The notes under the pieces are model-generated. The model was not told the DNA's origin, made no database searches, and saw nothing but the letters and a program-made list of their open reading frames with translations. Both the position numbers and the translations under genes were made by a program. This document shows positions 42,981-51,870 of a stretch of 64,000 bases of DNA, one piece after another. Source of the DNA: KK5 sp034043675 (GTDB lineage: Bacteria; Pseudomonadota; Gammaproteobacteria; Burkholderiales; Burkholderiaceae_C); NCBI RefSeq assembly GCF_034043675.1, contig NZ_JAXCLA010000003.1, positions 434,001-498,000 on the forward strand. The letters are read 5' to 3'. Every line of letters begins with the position of its first letter. The first letter of the stretch is position 1.

Positions 42981-43880
42981 ATGAAGACGACGCTCGACGA
43001 AATGCTGGTGTTCGCTGCCGTGGTCGACACCGGCTCGATCACCGCCGCCGCGGCGCAGCTCGTGCAGACGGTCTCGGCAATCAGCCGCACGCTCGGCCGG
43101 CTGGAGAAGAAGCTGGACACGACGTTGCTGCGCCGCACGACGCGGCGGCTGGAGCTGACCGAGGAGGGTCAGGTCTTTCTCGCCCATGCCCGCGCGATCC
43201 TCGCCTCGGTCGATGCGGCCGAGGAACAGATGGCGCTGCGCCGTCGCCAGCTGCCGGCCGGGCGGCTGCGCGTCAACGCGGCCTCGCCCTACATGCTGCA
43301 TGCGATCGCGCCGCTGGCACCCGAATTCATGCGCCGCTATCCGCAGATCGAGCTGCTGCTGGACACTGACGACCTGAACATCGACCTGCTGGCCCGCCGC
43401 ACCGACGTGGCGATCCGCATCGGGCCCTTGAGCGATTCCACGCTGCATGCGCGGCCGCTGGGCAGCCACCGCCTGCGCGTGCTGGCCAGCCCCGTCTACC
43501 TGGCCGAGCGCGGCACGCCGCGTAGCGTCGAGGCGCTGGCCGGTGGCGGCCACCTGCTGCTGGGCTTCACCCAGCCCGAATCGCTGAACCACTGGCCGCT
43601 GCGAGGCGCCCATGGCGACGCCTTGCCGATCCGCCCGGCGCTGACGGCCTCCAGCGGCGAGACCCTGCGCCGCCTGGCGCTGGAAGGGGCGGGCATCGTC
43701 TGCCTGTCGGACTTCATGACCGCGGCGGACCGCAGCGCCGGTGCACTGGTCCAGGTCTTGCCTCGCGCGACCGTCGAACAGCGCCAGCCGGTGCATGCGG
43801 TCTACTATCGCAACACGCAGCTGGCCGCGCGCATCGCCTGCTTTCTGGACTTTCTGGTGGAGAGACTGACCGGCGACTGA
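42981..43880 (+). CDS. LysR-family transcriptional regulator
   Basis: 299 residues. The N-terminal winged HTH reads LDEMLVFAAVVDTGSITAAAAQLVQTVSAISRTLGRLEKKLDTTLLRRTTRRLELTEEG. The effector domain begins LPAGRLRVNAASPYMLHAIAPLAPEFM. It is divergent from the MFS/dkgB pair and probably regulates it through the palindrome at 42950. The inducer is unknown. Confidence 0.9.
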   Translation: MKTTLDEMLVFAAVVDTGSITAAAAQLVQTVSAISRTLGRLEKKLDTTLLRRTTRRLELTEEGQVFLAHARAILASVDAAEEQMALRRRQLPAGRLRVNAASPYMLHAIAPLAPEFMRRYPQIELLLDTDDLNIDLLARRTDVAIRIGPLSDSTLHARPLGSHRLRVLASPVYLAERGTPRSVEALAGGGHLLLGFTQPESLNHWPLRGAHGDALPIRPALTASSGETLRRLALEGAGIVCLSDFMTAADRSAGALVQVLPRATVEQRQPVHAVYYRNTQLAARIACFLDFLVERLTGD

Positions 43881-43892
43881 CAGCCCTGTCAG
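43877..43892 (+). other. Hairpin after the LysR gene
   Basis: ctgaca (43877-43882) pairs perfectly with tgtcag (43887-43892) over a GCCC loop, starting at the stop codon and followed by ccccgggg. No U tract, so a terminator role is uncertain. Confidence 0.35.
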
Positions 43893-44059
43893 CCCCGGGG
43901 CGGAGCGCGCCCGCGTTGCGTCTTGCAACAGCCGGATCCGCGCAGCGCCGCCTACAATCCGCACCGTTTCGCCGCGTCGGCGGGCCTGCAGGCCCCGTGG
44001 CGCACACCCCCCGAACAACAGCAATGCGCCCAGCCGCAAGGAGGCCGGGCGCGGGGTCC

Positions 44060-45181
44060 ATGAGTTCTGCCGAAATCCTTGCCCGTTCCGCCGTCCTGCC
44101 GTCCCGCCGCCTGCCGCATGTCGATGCGCTGAAGGCCTGCGCCGCGCAGATGATCGTGCTGCACCACCTCGCTGCCTACGGCCCCATCGCCGACGCGGTG
44201 CAATCGCTGCTGCCCGAGATGATCAGCTGGCTCTATCGCTATGCGCGCATGGCGGTGCAGGTGTTCCTGGTCGTCGGCGGCTTCCTCAGCGCGCGGGCGC
44301 TCTGCGAGCGGGGCCAGGTCTTGCGCGGTGCGGTGCCGGAGCTGCTGTGGCGCCGCTACCTGCGGCTGGCGCCGGCCTTCATGGCAGCCGTGCTGCTGAC
44401 CTTGCTGTGCTCCTCGCTGGTGGCGCCCTGGCTGCCCGAGCTGGCGCCGGAATCGGTGAGCTTCGGGCAACTGCTGTCGCACGGCCTGCTGCTGCACGAC
44501 GTGCTGGGCCATGAGGCGTTGACGGTCGGTGCCTGGTACGTGGCCGTGGACTTCCAGCTGTTCGCGATGCTGGTGGGCCTGCTGTGGCTGGCGCGCAGCT
44601 TCCGCCGCGCCAGCGCCGTGCTGCTGGTGCTCGCCGCCGGTGTCGGCTCGCTGTTCGTCTTCAACCGCATGCCCGAGCTGGATGCCTGGGCGCCGTACTT
44701 CTTCGGCAGCTACAGCCTGGGCGTGCTGGTGCAGTGGCTGAGCCGCCTGCGCTCGGGCTGGCTGCGCCGCATGGGCCTGATGCTGCTGGCGCTGACGGTG
44801 CTGCTGGCGCTGGCGCTAGAGTTCCGCGAGCGCATCGTCGTGGCCGGCGTCACGGCGCTAGTGCTGGCCGTGCTGCAGCAGCGGCACCTGGCCGGCCGCG
44901 TCTTCCTGGCCACGCGCCGCCGCAGCACTGAGCTGGCCGGGCGGCTCGGCACGCGCTCCTACTCGCTTTTCCTGGTGCACTTCCCGGTGTGCCTGCTGGT
45001 GAACGGCCTGTTCGCTGCGCTGGGCCTGCACGGCGCTGCCATCGGCATCGCGCTGATGGCTACGGCCTTGGGCCTCAGCAACGTGGCCTCGGTGCCCTTC
45101 CACCGCTATGTCGAGCAGCCCGCAGGGCGCATTCGCCTCAGCGGGCTGCTGCCGCGCTCGCTACGCGACCTCGTGGCCTGA
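44060..45181 (+). CDS. Acyltransferase-3 family membrane protein
   Basis: 373 residues from the ATG at 44060; an AAGGAGG lies about 15 bp upstream, a little far, and an ATG at 44024 is possible. Family marks are RLPHVDALKACAAQMIVLHHLAAYG with the catalytic His region, VFLVVGGFLSARAL, and RRYLRLAPAFMAAVL. About ten membrane segments. The group acylates surface or periplasmic sugars; the substrate is unknown. It converges on an aldo/keto reductase gene with a 21-bp overlap. Confidence 0.85.
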   Translation: MSSAEILARSAVLPSRRLPHVDALKACAAQMIVLHHLAAYGPIADAVQSLLPEMISWLYRYARMAVQVFLVVGGFLSARALCERGQVLRGAVPELLWRRYLRLAPAFMAAVLLTLLCSSLVAPWLPELAPESVSFGQLLSHGLLLHDVLGHEALTVGAWYVAVDFQLFAMLVGLLWLARSFRRASAVLLVLAAGVGSLFVFNRMPELDAWAPYFFGSYSLGVLVQWLSRLRSGWLRRMGLMLLALTVLLALALEFRERIVVAGVTALVLAVLQQRHLAGRVFLATRRRSTELAGRLGTRSYSLFLVHFPVCLLVNGLFAALGLHGAAIGIALMATALGLSNVASVPFHRYVEQPAGRIRLSGLLPRSLRDLVA

Positions 45182-46033
45182 GCCGGCTTCCCAGATCGAC
45201 CACCAGGTCTCGGCGTCCATCCGCCAGTCCAGTGCAGCCAGTGCTTCGTCCAGCGCCTGCAGGCGCTGCGAGCCGACGATCGGGATCGGGCGGCTCGGGT
45301 GGCGCAGCAGCCAGGCATAGGCCGCGGTGGCGATGCTGGCGCCGCGTGATGCACCGGCCGCTTCCAGCGCCGCACGCACGCGCTTCGCGTCGTCCTCGTT
45401 GCCGGTGAACAGGCGTCCGCCGGCCAGCGGCGACCAGATCATCGGCCTCAGCTTCAGATGCTGCGCTTGATCCAGCGTGCCGTCGTGCAGCGGCTCGCGC
45501 TGCAGCGGGTGCAGCTCGATCTGGTTGGTCGCGAGCGGCGTGCGCGCGTTCAGCAGCTCGAACTGTGCCGGCGTGTAGTTGCTGACGCCGAAGCTCAGCA
45601 CCTTGCCCGCGCGCTTGAGCATGTCGAAGGCCTCGGCCACCTCGTCGGCGTCCAGCAGCGCATCGGGGCGGTGCAGCAGCAGCAGGTCCAGGCGGTCGGT
45701 GTTCAGCTGCTTCAGCGAGTTCTCGACGCTGGCGATGATGTGCTCGCGCGAGCTGTCGTAGCTCTTGATCCGGTGGCCGGGCCGTGCCGGGCTGATCAGC
45801 TTGATGCCGCATTTGCTGACGAGCTGCATCTTCTCGCGCAGTGCGGGCTTCAGAGCCAGCGCCTCGCCGAACAGTACCTCGACGGTGTAACCGCCGTAGA
45901 TGTCGGCGTGGTCGAAGCTGGTGGCGCCGCGCTCGATATTGGCCTCGATCCAGGCCAGGCGCTGCTGGGGCGTCCAGCCCCATTCGCTCATGCGCCAGCA
46001 GCCCGCAACAATGTTTGAAAGTGTCGTAGTCAT
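45161..46033 (-). CDS. Aldo/keto reductase (YdhF-like)
   Basis: 290 residues. AKR residues: SFDHADIYGGYTVEVLFGEAL (Asp, Tyr), LVSKCGIKL (Lys), LDLLLLHRPDAL (His), SFGVSNYTPAQFELL and the C-terminal PIPIVGSQRLQALDEALAALDW for NADP. It resembles E. coli YdhF rather than the dkgB-type protein at 40856. It starts only 41 bp from the divergent M16 gene. Confidence 0.9.
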   Translation of the reverse strand: MTTTLSNIVAGCWRMSEWGWTPQQRLAWIEANIERGATSFDHADIYGGYTVEVLFGEALALKPALREKMQLVSKCGIKLISPARPGHRIKSYDSSREHIIASVENSLKQLNTDRLDLLLLHRPDALLDADEVAEAFDMLKRAGKVLSFGVSNYTPAQFELLNARTPLATNQIELHPLQREPLHDGTLDQAQHLKLRPMIWSPLAGGRLFTGNEDDAKRVRAALEAAGASRGASIATAAYAWLLRHPSRPIPIVGSQRLQALDEALAALDWRMDAETWWSIWEAGSGHEVA

Positions 46034-46074
46034 GGGCCGGAATCATAGGTCGGCATCGCCTACATTCCGTGACG

Positions 46075-48891
46075 ATGAAATCGCTGCGCGCCCTCCTTCT
46101 GGCCTGCCTGCTGACGCTGATCTTCGGCGTTACGCCCGCACAGCCGCAGGGCCTGCGCGAGGTCCGCTCGCTCGGTGGCATCACCGAGTACGCGCTCGAC
46201 GCCAACGGCCTGCAAGTGCTGCTGATGCCGGTGTCCGGTGCGCCCCGCCTCACCGTGACGGTGACCTACCGCGTCGGCAGCCGCCAGGAGACGGCGGCCG
46301 AGGCGGGCATGGCGCACCTGCTGGAACACCTGAGCTTCCACGATGCCGAGGGCGTGGACGGCGACATCAGCGCCGCGCTACAGGCGCTCGGCGCCCGCTA
46401 CAACGGCACCACCAGCTTCGACCGCACGAACTACCTCGCCAGCCTCCCGGCCGACGCCGGCGCCCTGGCCCTGCGCCGCGTGCTGCAGCTCGAAGCCGCA
46501 CGGATGAGCGGCGCGCACCTCAGCGAGCAGGCGCTGGCCCGGGAGACGCCCATCGTGCTGAACGAGCTGGGCCTGCGTGGCCAGGCGCTGGCGCCGCAGA
46601 TGCAGCAGGCGCTGTCGGCCGCAGCCTTCCGCCAGCATCCCTACGGCCGGCCGGTGATCGGCTATGCCACCGGGCTGGAGCAGCTCTCGCTGCCGGCGCT
46701 GCGCGCGTTCTACGCCAGGCACTACCGGCCGGACCGCGCGGTGCTGATGATCGCCGGCGGCTTCGACACGACCCAGGCGCTGGCCGCCGTCACCGAAGTC
46801 TTCGGCGCGCTGCCCCGGCCGGCAGCGCAGCCGCCTGAGGAGGCCGGCGAGCCTTCGCCCGAGCCCGACCAGACCGTGCCGCGCGTGACCACGCTGCGCA
46901 CCCGCAGCACGGCACTGGCCGTCGGCTGGCGCGTGCCCGGCATGGCGCACCGCCATGCACCGGCGCTGGCGATGCTTAGCCAGGTGCTCGCGAGCGCCGG
47001 TGGGCCGGAGTCGCAGGCGCTGGCCGGCGTCGCGGCCACGCGTGATCCCTACCTGATCGGTCGCACCTTGCCGCTCCCCGCGGTGCCCAGCGGCACGGCC
47101 AGCGATCGCGCTGCGTTGGAAATGCGCGAGCAGCGCTGGATCGACGGCCTGCAGGACCTGCGCATCGACCGCAGCAACGCGGGCTGGCTGCGCAGCGCCA
47201 CGGCTGAGTACGCGCGCCAGTGGCAGGCCGCGTTGCGCGACCCCGAGCGGGCCTCGTCGCTCATCAGCGATGCGATCGGCGCCGGCGACTGGCGGCTCGT
47301 CTTCAAGCAGCTCGAAGGCCTGCAGCGGCTGCAGCCGGACGACATCGCCGAGGTCGCGCGCCTCTACCTGCGCAGCGAGAACCGCAGCGTGGCCCGCGGC
47401 GTCACCGATCCGGCCGTTACCGCGACGCAGTTCGAGGAACAGCCGCTGGGCTTCCTGTCGGGTCTGTTCTCGAAGCCGGTGCAGGTGCAGCGCGTGGACG
47501 ACCCCTCGCAGGCGGCGGGCCAGTTGAACGAGCCCGCCCCGGCGCCGCTGGCCGGCGGCCAGGCCTTTGAGACCGACGCCGCGGCGCTGGACCGCGCGAC
47601 CCAGCGCTACCAGCTGCCCAGCGGCATGCGCATCGCGCTGCTGCCGCGCGAGACAGCCGGTGAGCGCGTCGCCCTGCTGCTGCAGCTGCGCTGGGGCGCG
47701 CCGCGCGAGATGGCGAAGTGGCAGGGCTGGCGCGCGCTGGCCCCGCTGCTGGACGAGGGCACGGCCCAGCATACGGCCGACCAGGTCCGCGAGATCCGGA
47801 TGAAGCTCGGTGCCGAGATCCACATGCAGGCCGGCCCGCAGGGCTTGAGCATCCGCGTGGCCGCGAGCCGTGCCACCTTGGTGCCGACCCTGGTGCTGCT
47901 GCGCGAGATGCTGGCCGAGCCGCTGCTGCCGGAGCCGGCCTTCCGCCGCCTGCAGGCCGCGCAGCTTTCGCGCTTGCCCGCTGCCAACGCCCGCGTCGAC
48001 ACCGGCCCCGACGAGCGCGAGCGTCGCTTCCACATGATCCATGTGGGGCTCAACCGCGGCGAGCCGGGCTACCAGCCCTCGGCGGCCGAGCTGGCGGCGA
48101 TCTGGCGCGAGCTGCGCGTGGAGGACGTGCGCGAGTTCCACCGCCGCTTCTGCTCGGCCAACGATGCAATCGCTGCCGTCGTCGGCGCGCTTCCCGACAA
48201 GCTGCCCGGCGTGCTGGAGGAACTGATCGGCCGCTGGAAGAAGCCCGGCGCGCCGGCCTTCGAGCATTACGTGCAGCACCATTTCGACGAGCACGCCGAG
48301 CGCTTCGTCAGCCAGGCGCCGGCCGATGCGCCGGCTGGCAGCGTGGCCACGGTGGTGCTGCACCAGGAATTCGCGCTGAACCGCGACGACCCGGACTTCT
48401 ACCCGCTGCTCGCCGGCGTGCGCGTGCTGGCCGGCGGTGCGGGTGAGCCCGGCGGCAGCCGCCTGGCCGACCGGCTGCGCAGCCGCGAGGCGATCAGCTA
48501 CGCGATCCAGCAGACCTTGCAGGTACCGGCCGAGGGCGACCGCGCCTTCCTGCGCTTGCAGGCCGGTAGCGCGCCGCGCGACGCGGGGCGGCTGGAGGCG
48601 GGGATGCGCGAGGAGATCGCCCGGCTGCTCGCCGATGGCGTCGGCAGCGAGGAGTTGGAAGCCGCCCGCGGCCGGCTCGCCACCGAGCTGCGCCAGCCCC
48701 TGCTCAGCGACGCCGGCCTGGCCGCCTCGCTGATGGGCCAGCTCGAGCGCGGCAGCAGCTTCTCCGCTGACCGGCAGAAGCAGGACCAGGGCATGGCCGC
48801 GCTGACGGCCGAGCGGGTCGACGCCGCGCTGCGCCGGCTGCTGCGGCCCGAGGGCTGGGTCGCCGTGGTGCGCGACACGGCCGGCGACTGA
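46075..48891 (+). CDS. M16-family zinc metallopeptidase, fused two-half form
   Basis: 938 residues from the ATG at 46075; a GTG at 46069 is adjacent. Signal peptide MKSLRALLLACLLTLIFGVTPAQ. The inverted zinc motif HLLEH (His81, Glu84, His85) with downstream Glu in IVLNELGLRGQ marks an active N-terminal M16 half. The second half (from about residue 500, LPSGMRIALLPRE) lacks HxxEH and is the structural half. Such periplasmic peptidases degrade short peptides in a closed chamber. Both halves sit in one chain here, while the locus at 56745-59629 encodes them as two chains. Confidence 0.9.
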   Translation: MKSLRALLLACLLTLIFGVTPAQPQGLREVRSLGGITEYALDANGLQVLLMPVSGAPRLTVTVTYRVGSRQETAAEAGMAHLLEHLSFHDAEGVDGDISAALQALGARYNGTTSFDRTNYLASLPADAGALALRRVLQLEAARMSGAHLSEQALARETPIVLNELGLRGQALAPQMQQALSAAAFRQHPYGRPVIGYATGLEQLSLPALRAFYARHYRPDRAVLMIAGGFDTTQALAAVTEVFGALPRPAAQPPEEAGEPSPEPDQTVPRVTTLRTRSTALAVGWRVPGMAHRHAPALAMLSQVLASAGGPESQALAGVAATRDPYLIGRTLPLPAVPSGTASDRAALEMREQRWIDGLQDLRIDRSNAGWLRSATAEYARQWQAALRDPERASSLISDAIGAGDWRLVFKQLEGLQRLQPDDIAEVARLYLRSENRSVARGVTDPAVTATQFEEQPLGFLSGLFSKPVQVQRVDDPSQAAGQLNEPAPAPLAGGQAFETDAAALDRATQRYQLPSGMRIALLPRETAGERVALLLQLRWGAPREMAKWQGWRALAPLLDEGTAQHTADQVREIRMKLGAEIHMQAGPQGLSIRVAASRATLVPTLVLLREMLAEPLLPEPAFRRLQAAQLSRLPAANARVDTGPDERERRFHMIHVGLNRGEPGYQPSAAELAAIWRELRVEDVREFHRRFCSANDAIAAVVGALPDKLPGVLEELIGRWKKPGAPAFEHYVQHHFDEHAERFVSQAPADAPAGSVATVVLHQEFALNRDDPDFYPLLAGVRVLAGGAGEPGGSRLADRLRSREAISYAIQQTLQVPAEGDRAFLRLQAGSAPRDAGRLEAGMREEIARLLADGVGSEELEAARGRLATELRQPLLSDAGLAASLMGQLERGSSFSADRQKQDQGMAALTAERVDAALRRLLRPEGWVAVVRDTAGD

Positions 48892-49010
48892 GCGGCCGGC
48901 GCCCGTTCTAACGCCGAACTTCGACGGTTTATCGCCCGTTTCTGCGCTTGGCGCCGCAGCGCCTGCGCTTCGTCGTAAGCGCCTGGGAAAGCCCCGGACC
49001 GACTCCGATA

Positions 49011-49045
49011 CTGAATCCATCGAAACAGCAATTCCGCTGATTCAG
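49011..49045 (+). other. Inverted repeat in the leader of the small secreted protein gene
   Basis: ctgaatc (49011-49017) and gattcag (49039-49045) are perfect 7-bp inverted arms with a 21-nt loop, ending 5 bp before the ribosome-binding AAGGAG. It could be an operator or a leader hairpin affecting translation. No direct evidence of either. Confidence 0.35.
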
Positions 49046-49063
49046 ACACCCAAGGAGCCGATC

Positions 49064-49300
49064 ATGAGCAAGTTTTCCACCCTCTCCGCTATTGTTGCTG
49101 TTGCCCTGTCGCTGGTCGCTGTCGGCACCCACGCCGCCCCGTCGGCCAAGCAAGGCGTCGTCACGCTGCCCACCGTCGTCGTGACCGGCAAGGCCGTCAA
49201 GCAACTGCCCACCGTCGTCGTCACCGGCTACAGCATCGAAGGCCAGCTGCGCCGCCAGATGCTCGCCCAGGCCGCCGCCAAGCCGGCCCGCCGTGGCTGA
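49064..49300 (+). CDS. Tiny secreted protein with two LPTVVVTG motifs
   Basis: 78 residues with AAGGAG at good spacing. Signal peptide cleaved near THA|APSAKQG. The mature peptide of about 54 residues has two near-identical segments, TLPTVVVTGKAVK and QLPTVVVTGYSIE, encoded by 24-bp direct repeats at 49166-49189 and 49205-49228 that differ at one base. TVVVTG looks like the TonB box of TonB-dependent receptors. The C terminus is basic (QAAAKPARRG). The family is not characterised to my knowledge. Single gene after the M16 gene. Confidence 0.75.
   Translation: MSKFSTLSAIVAVALSLVAVGTHAAPSAKQGVVTLPTVVVTGKAVKQLPTVVVTGYSIEGQLRRQMLAQAAAKPARRG
49166..49228 (+). repeat. Direct 24-bp repeats encoding LPTVVVTG
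   Basis: Copies at 49166-49189 and 49205-49228 are identical except for one G/C change, with a 15-bp spacer. Conservation down to synonymous positions suggests a recent duplication or a constraint on the DNA. Confidence 0.75.
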
Positions 49301-49415
49301 TCGGGGCAGCGCATCGATGATGGCTGTTCCTTTTTCTTGCCAGGACCGCTGACGAATCGAACCCCGGACGCACCCCGCGTGTGCTTCCCGGTTTCGGTTC
49401 CAAAGCCGTATCAGT

Positions 49416-50105
49416 TCAGTCCAGGCCCATCATGCCGTCGCGGCGGTTCATGTCCGCCAGCGTGCGGCCAGGCTCGTCGCGGAAGCGCTCGTCCAGGGTC
49501 GTCAGCGCCTGGATGCGGTCGATGCGGAAGCTGCGAAAGTCCTCGCGCAGCTCGCACCAGGCCGCCACCGTCCACACCGGTCCCCAGAACATGCAGGCCA
49601 GCGGGCGGATCGTCCGCTCGCTGCGCGTGTCGCCCAGGTCCAGGTAGTCCAGCTTCAGCTTGCTGCGGCTCTCGGTCGCCTCCCGCAGCCGCGCCAGGTG
49701 CTCGCTGGTCCGTGCCGTCATGCGGCTGCCCGGCGCGAAGATCGCCAGGCCCTCGGCCGCGGCGCGCGCGCTGGGCGGCAGCACGGCGAGGATCTTCGAC
49801 AGCGCGTTCTCCGCGTCGCCACCCAGCGCGGCGTCGAGCTGCGGCTTGGCCAGCCGCACCGCCGCCACCAGGGCCTGCGCCTCCTGGCGCGTGAACATCA
49901 GCGGCGGCAGGTCGAAGCCGGCGCGCATGCGGTAGCCCACGCCGGCCTCGCCGTCGATCGGCACGCCCTGCTGCTGCAGCGCCGCCACGTCGCGGTAGAC
50001 CGTGCGCGGCGACACCTCCAGGCGCTGGGCCAGGAATTCGGCAGTGGACAGTCGGCGTCCACGAATCAGCTGGACGATCTGGAAGAGGCGGTCGGCGCGG
50101 CGCAT
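49416..50105 (-). CDS. YafY-type HTH/WYL transcriptional regulator
   Basis: 229 residues. N-terminal HTH: MRRADRLFQIVQLIRGRRLSTAEFLAQRLEVSPRTVYRDVAALQQQGVPIDGEAGVGYRM. A C-terminal WYL-type domain covers about 135-225 (KLKLDYLDLGDTRSERTIRPLACMFWGPVWTVAAWCELREDFRSFRIDRI). WYL domains sense nucleic acids or nucleotides in some regulators. Divergent from NDH-2 with a 56-bp spacer. Confidence 0.88.
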   Translation of the reverse strand: MRRADRLFQIVQLIRGRRLSTAEFLAQRLEVSPRTVYRDVAALQQQGVPIDGEAGVGYRMRAGFDLPPLMFTRQEAQALVAAVRLAKPQLDAALGGDAENALSKILAVLPPSARAAAEGLAIFAPGSRMTARTSEHLARLREATESRSKLKLDYLDLGDTRSERTIRPLACMFWGPVWTVAAWCELREDFRSFRIDRIQALTTLDERFRDEPGRTLADMNRRDGMMGLD

Positions 50106-50161
50106 GGTGCGGCATTTTGCGTGAGCGACGATGACTGTGCCGGGACGTTCACAATGGGCCC

Positions 50162-51502
50162 ATGCAAGCGACCGAAGAACATCACGTCCTGATCATCGGC
50201 TGCGGCTTCGGCGGCCTCGAGGCGGCGCGCGCGCTGGCCGACGAGGACGGCGTGCGCATCACGCTGGTGGACCGCAGCAACCATCACCTGTTCCAGCCGC
50301 TGCTGTACCAGGTGGCGACCGGCGGGCTTTCCGCGCCGTCGATCGCCGCGCCGATCCGCCACATGCTGCGCAAGCAGCGCAACGCGACGGTGCTGATGGC
50401 CGAGGTCGTCAGCATCGACAAGGACGCGCGCTGCGTGCTGCTGGCCGACGGCCAGCGCATCGACTACGACTCGCTGATCGTCGCCAGCGGCGCCACGCAC
50501 AGCTACTTCGGCAATGACCAGTGGGCCGAGCACGCGCCGGGGCTGAAGACCCTGGACGACGCGTTCAAGCTGCGCGCCAAGGTGTTGCTGGCCTTCGAGC
50601 AGGCGGAACTCGCGGCCGATGCGGCGGCACGCGAACCCTGGCTCACCTTCGTCGTCATCGGCGCCGGCCCCACCGGCGTGGAGATGGCCGGCACGATGGC
50701 CGAGATCGCCCGCCACACCTTGAAGAACGAATTCCGCCGCATCGATCCGGCCCGCGCGCAGGTGCTGCTGCTGGAGGGCTCGGATCGCGTGCTGCAGGCC
50801 TTCAAGCCCGACCTGTCGCAAAAGGCCGCGCAGCAGCTGGCCGCGCTGGGCGTGCAGGTGCGCTGCGGCGCCAAGGTGGTGGCGATCGACGCCGAGGGCG
50901 TCGAGGTGGAGGAGGCCGGGCAACGCCTGTGCATCCCTTCGCGCACGGTGGTGTGGGCCGCCGGCGTGGCCGCCTCGCCGCTGGGCCGTTGCCTCGGCGT
51001 GCCGGTGGACCGCGCCGGCCGCGTGATCGTCGGGCCGGACCTGAGCATCCCCGGGCATCCGGAGGTCTGCGTCGTCGGCGACCTGGCCGCGGCGCAGAGC
51101 CACGAGCGCGACGGCACGACGAAGCCGGTGCCCGGCGTCAGCCCCGGCGCCAAGCAGATGGGGCGACTGGCCGCGGCCAATATCGTCGCCCGGCTGCACG
51201 GCAAGCCGCCCGAAGCCTTCCGCTACACCGACTACGGCGCGCTCGCCACGATCGGCCGCAGCGCCGCGGTGGCGGACCTGGGCGCCGTGCGCTTCTCAGG
51301 GCTGCCCGCCTGGCTGTTCTGGCTCTTCGTCCACATCTACTTCCTGATCGGCTTCCGCAACCGCTTCGTCGTGATGATGGACTGGGCCACGTCCTACTTC
51401 AGCTTCCAGCGCCATGCGCGGGTGATCGCGGAGCAGGCGCGGCAGGGTCAGGACATCGGGGTGCAGAGTTCGACCAAGGTGCCGTCCGGGCAGCGCACGT
51501 AG
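50162..51502 (+). CDS. ndh: Type II NADH dehydrogenase (NDH-2)
   Basis: 446 residues. Two nucleotide-binding folds: FAD site HVLIIGCGFGGLEAARALAD and NADH site FVVIGAGPTGVEMAGTMAEIA. HHLFQPLLYQVATGGLS is typical of NDH-2, as are VCVVGDLAA and the quinone-side GVSPGAKQMGRLAA. A hydrophobic C-terminal helix, LPAWLFWLFVHIYFLIGFRNR, anchors it to the inner membrane. It transfers electrons from NADH to quinone without proton pumping. The last 55 bp overlap the converging VOC gene. Confidence 0.92.
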   Translation: MQATEEHHVLIIGCGFGGLEAARALADEDGVRITLVDRSNHHLFQPLLYQVATGGLSAPSIAAPIRHMLRKQRNATVLMAEVVSIDKDARCVLLADGQRIDYDSLIVASGATHSYFGNDQWAEHAPGLKTLDDAFKLRAKVLLAFEQAELAADAAAREPWLTFVVIGAGPTGVEMAGTMAEIARHTLKNEFRRIDPARAQVLLLEGSDRVLQAFKPDLSQKAAQQLAALGVQVRCGAKVVAIDAEGVEVEEAGQRLCIPSRTVVWAAGVAASPLGRCLGVPVDRAGRVIVGPDLSIPGHPEVCVVGDLAAAQSHERDGTTKPVPGVSPGAKQMGRLAAANIVARLHGKPPEAFRYTDYGALATIGRSAAVADLGAVRFSGLPAWLFWLFVHIYFLIGFRNRFVVMMDWATSYFSFQRHARVIAEQARQGQDIGVQSSTKVPSGQRT

Positions 51503-51837
51503 GCGACGGTCTGGCCCCAGGGCTTGGTGACGGGCGCCTTGAGCGCTGTCGCGCCAGCCTGCACGGCACGCTCGTACGCCGCCGGCACATCCGCCGTGGC
51601 CAGGCCGATCTCCATGCCCAAGGGCGCCTCGCTGAGCGCCGCCACCACGTAGTCGTGGCCGACGCTGTCGCGCGCCGTGGTGTGGTCGACGAAAGCCAGC
51701 GCCGTGCCGCCGGTGTCCAGCTCGCCGTAGGCGCCGGACTCGTGCAGGAAGCGGCGCTGCAGGCCGAAGGCTTGCTCGAAGAAGGCGAGCGAGGCGGCGA
51801 CGTCGGCGACGTAGACGATGGTGTAGGCGAACTGCAT
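51448..51837 (-). CDS. VOC-family protein
   Basis: 129 residues. FAYTIVYVADVAASLAFFEQAFGLQRRFLHESGAYGELDTGG and the second module ending VRCPDGTLVELCTP give the paired VOC fold; likely metal ligands are the Glu in YGELDT and the Glu in LVELCT. Function not determinable: possibly isomerase, lyase or resistance protein. It overlaps the NDH-2 gene end on the opposite strand. Confidence 0.85.
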   Translation of the reverse strand: MQFAYTIVYVADVAASLAFFEQAFGLQRRFLHESGAYGELDTGGTALAFVDHTTARDSVGHDYVVAALSEAPLGMEIGLATADVPAAYERAVQAGATALKAPVTKPWGQTVAYVRCPDGTLVELCTPMS

Positions 51838-51870
51838 GGCGCGGCTCCGATGGATGGGATGCCGGCGATG

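Noticed and set aside
46378..49020. An 880-residue minus-strand open frame opposite the M16 gene
   Set aside because: Composition is Gln/Arg/Ala-rich without motifs; the plus strand encodes a complete metallopeptidase.
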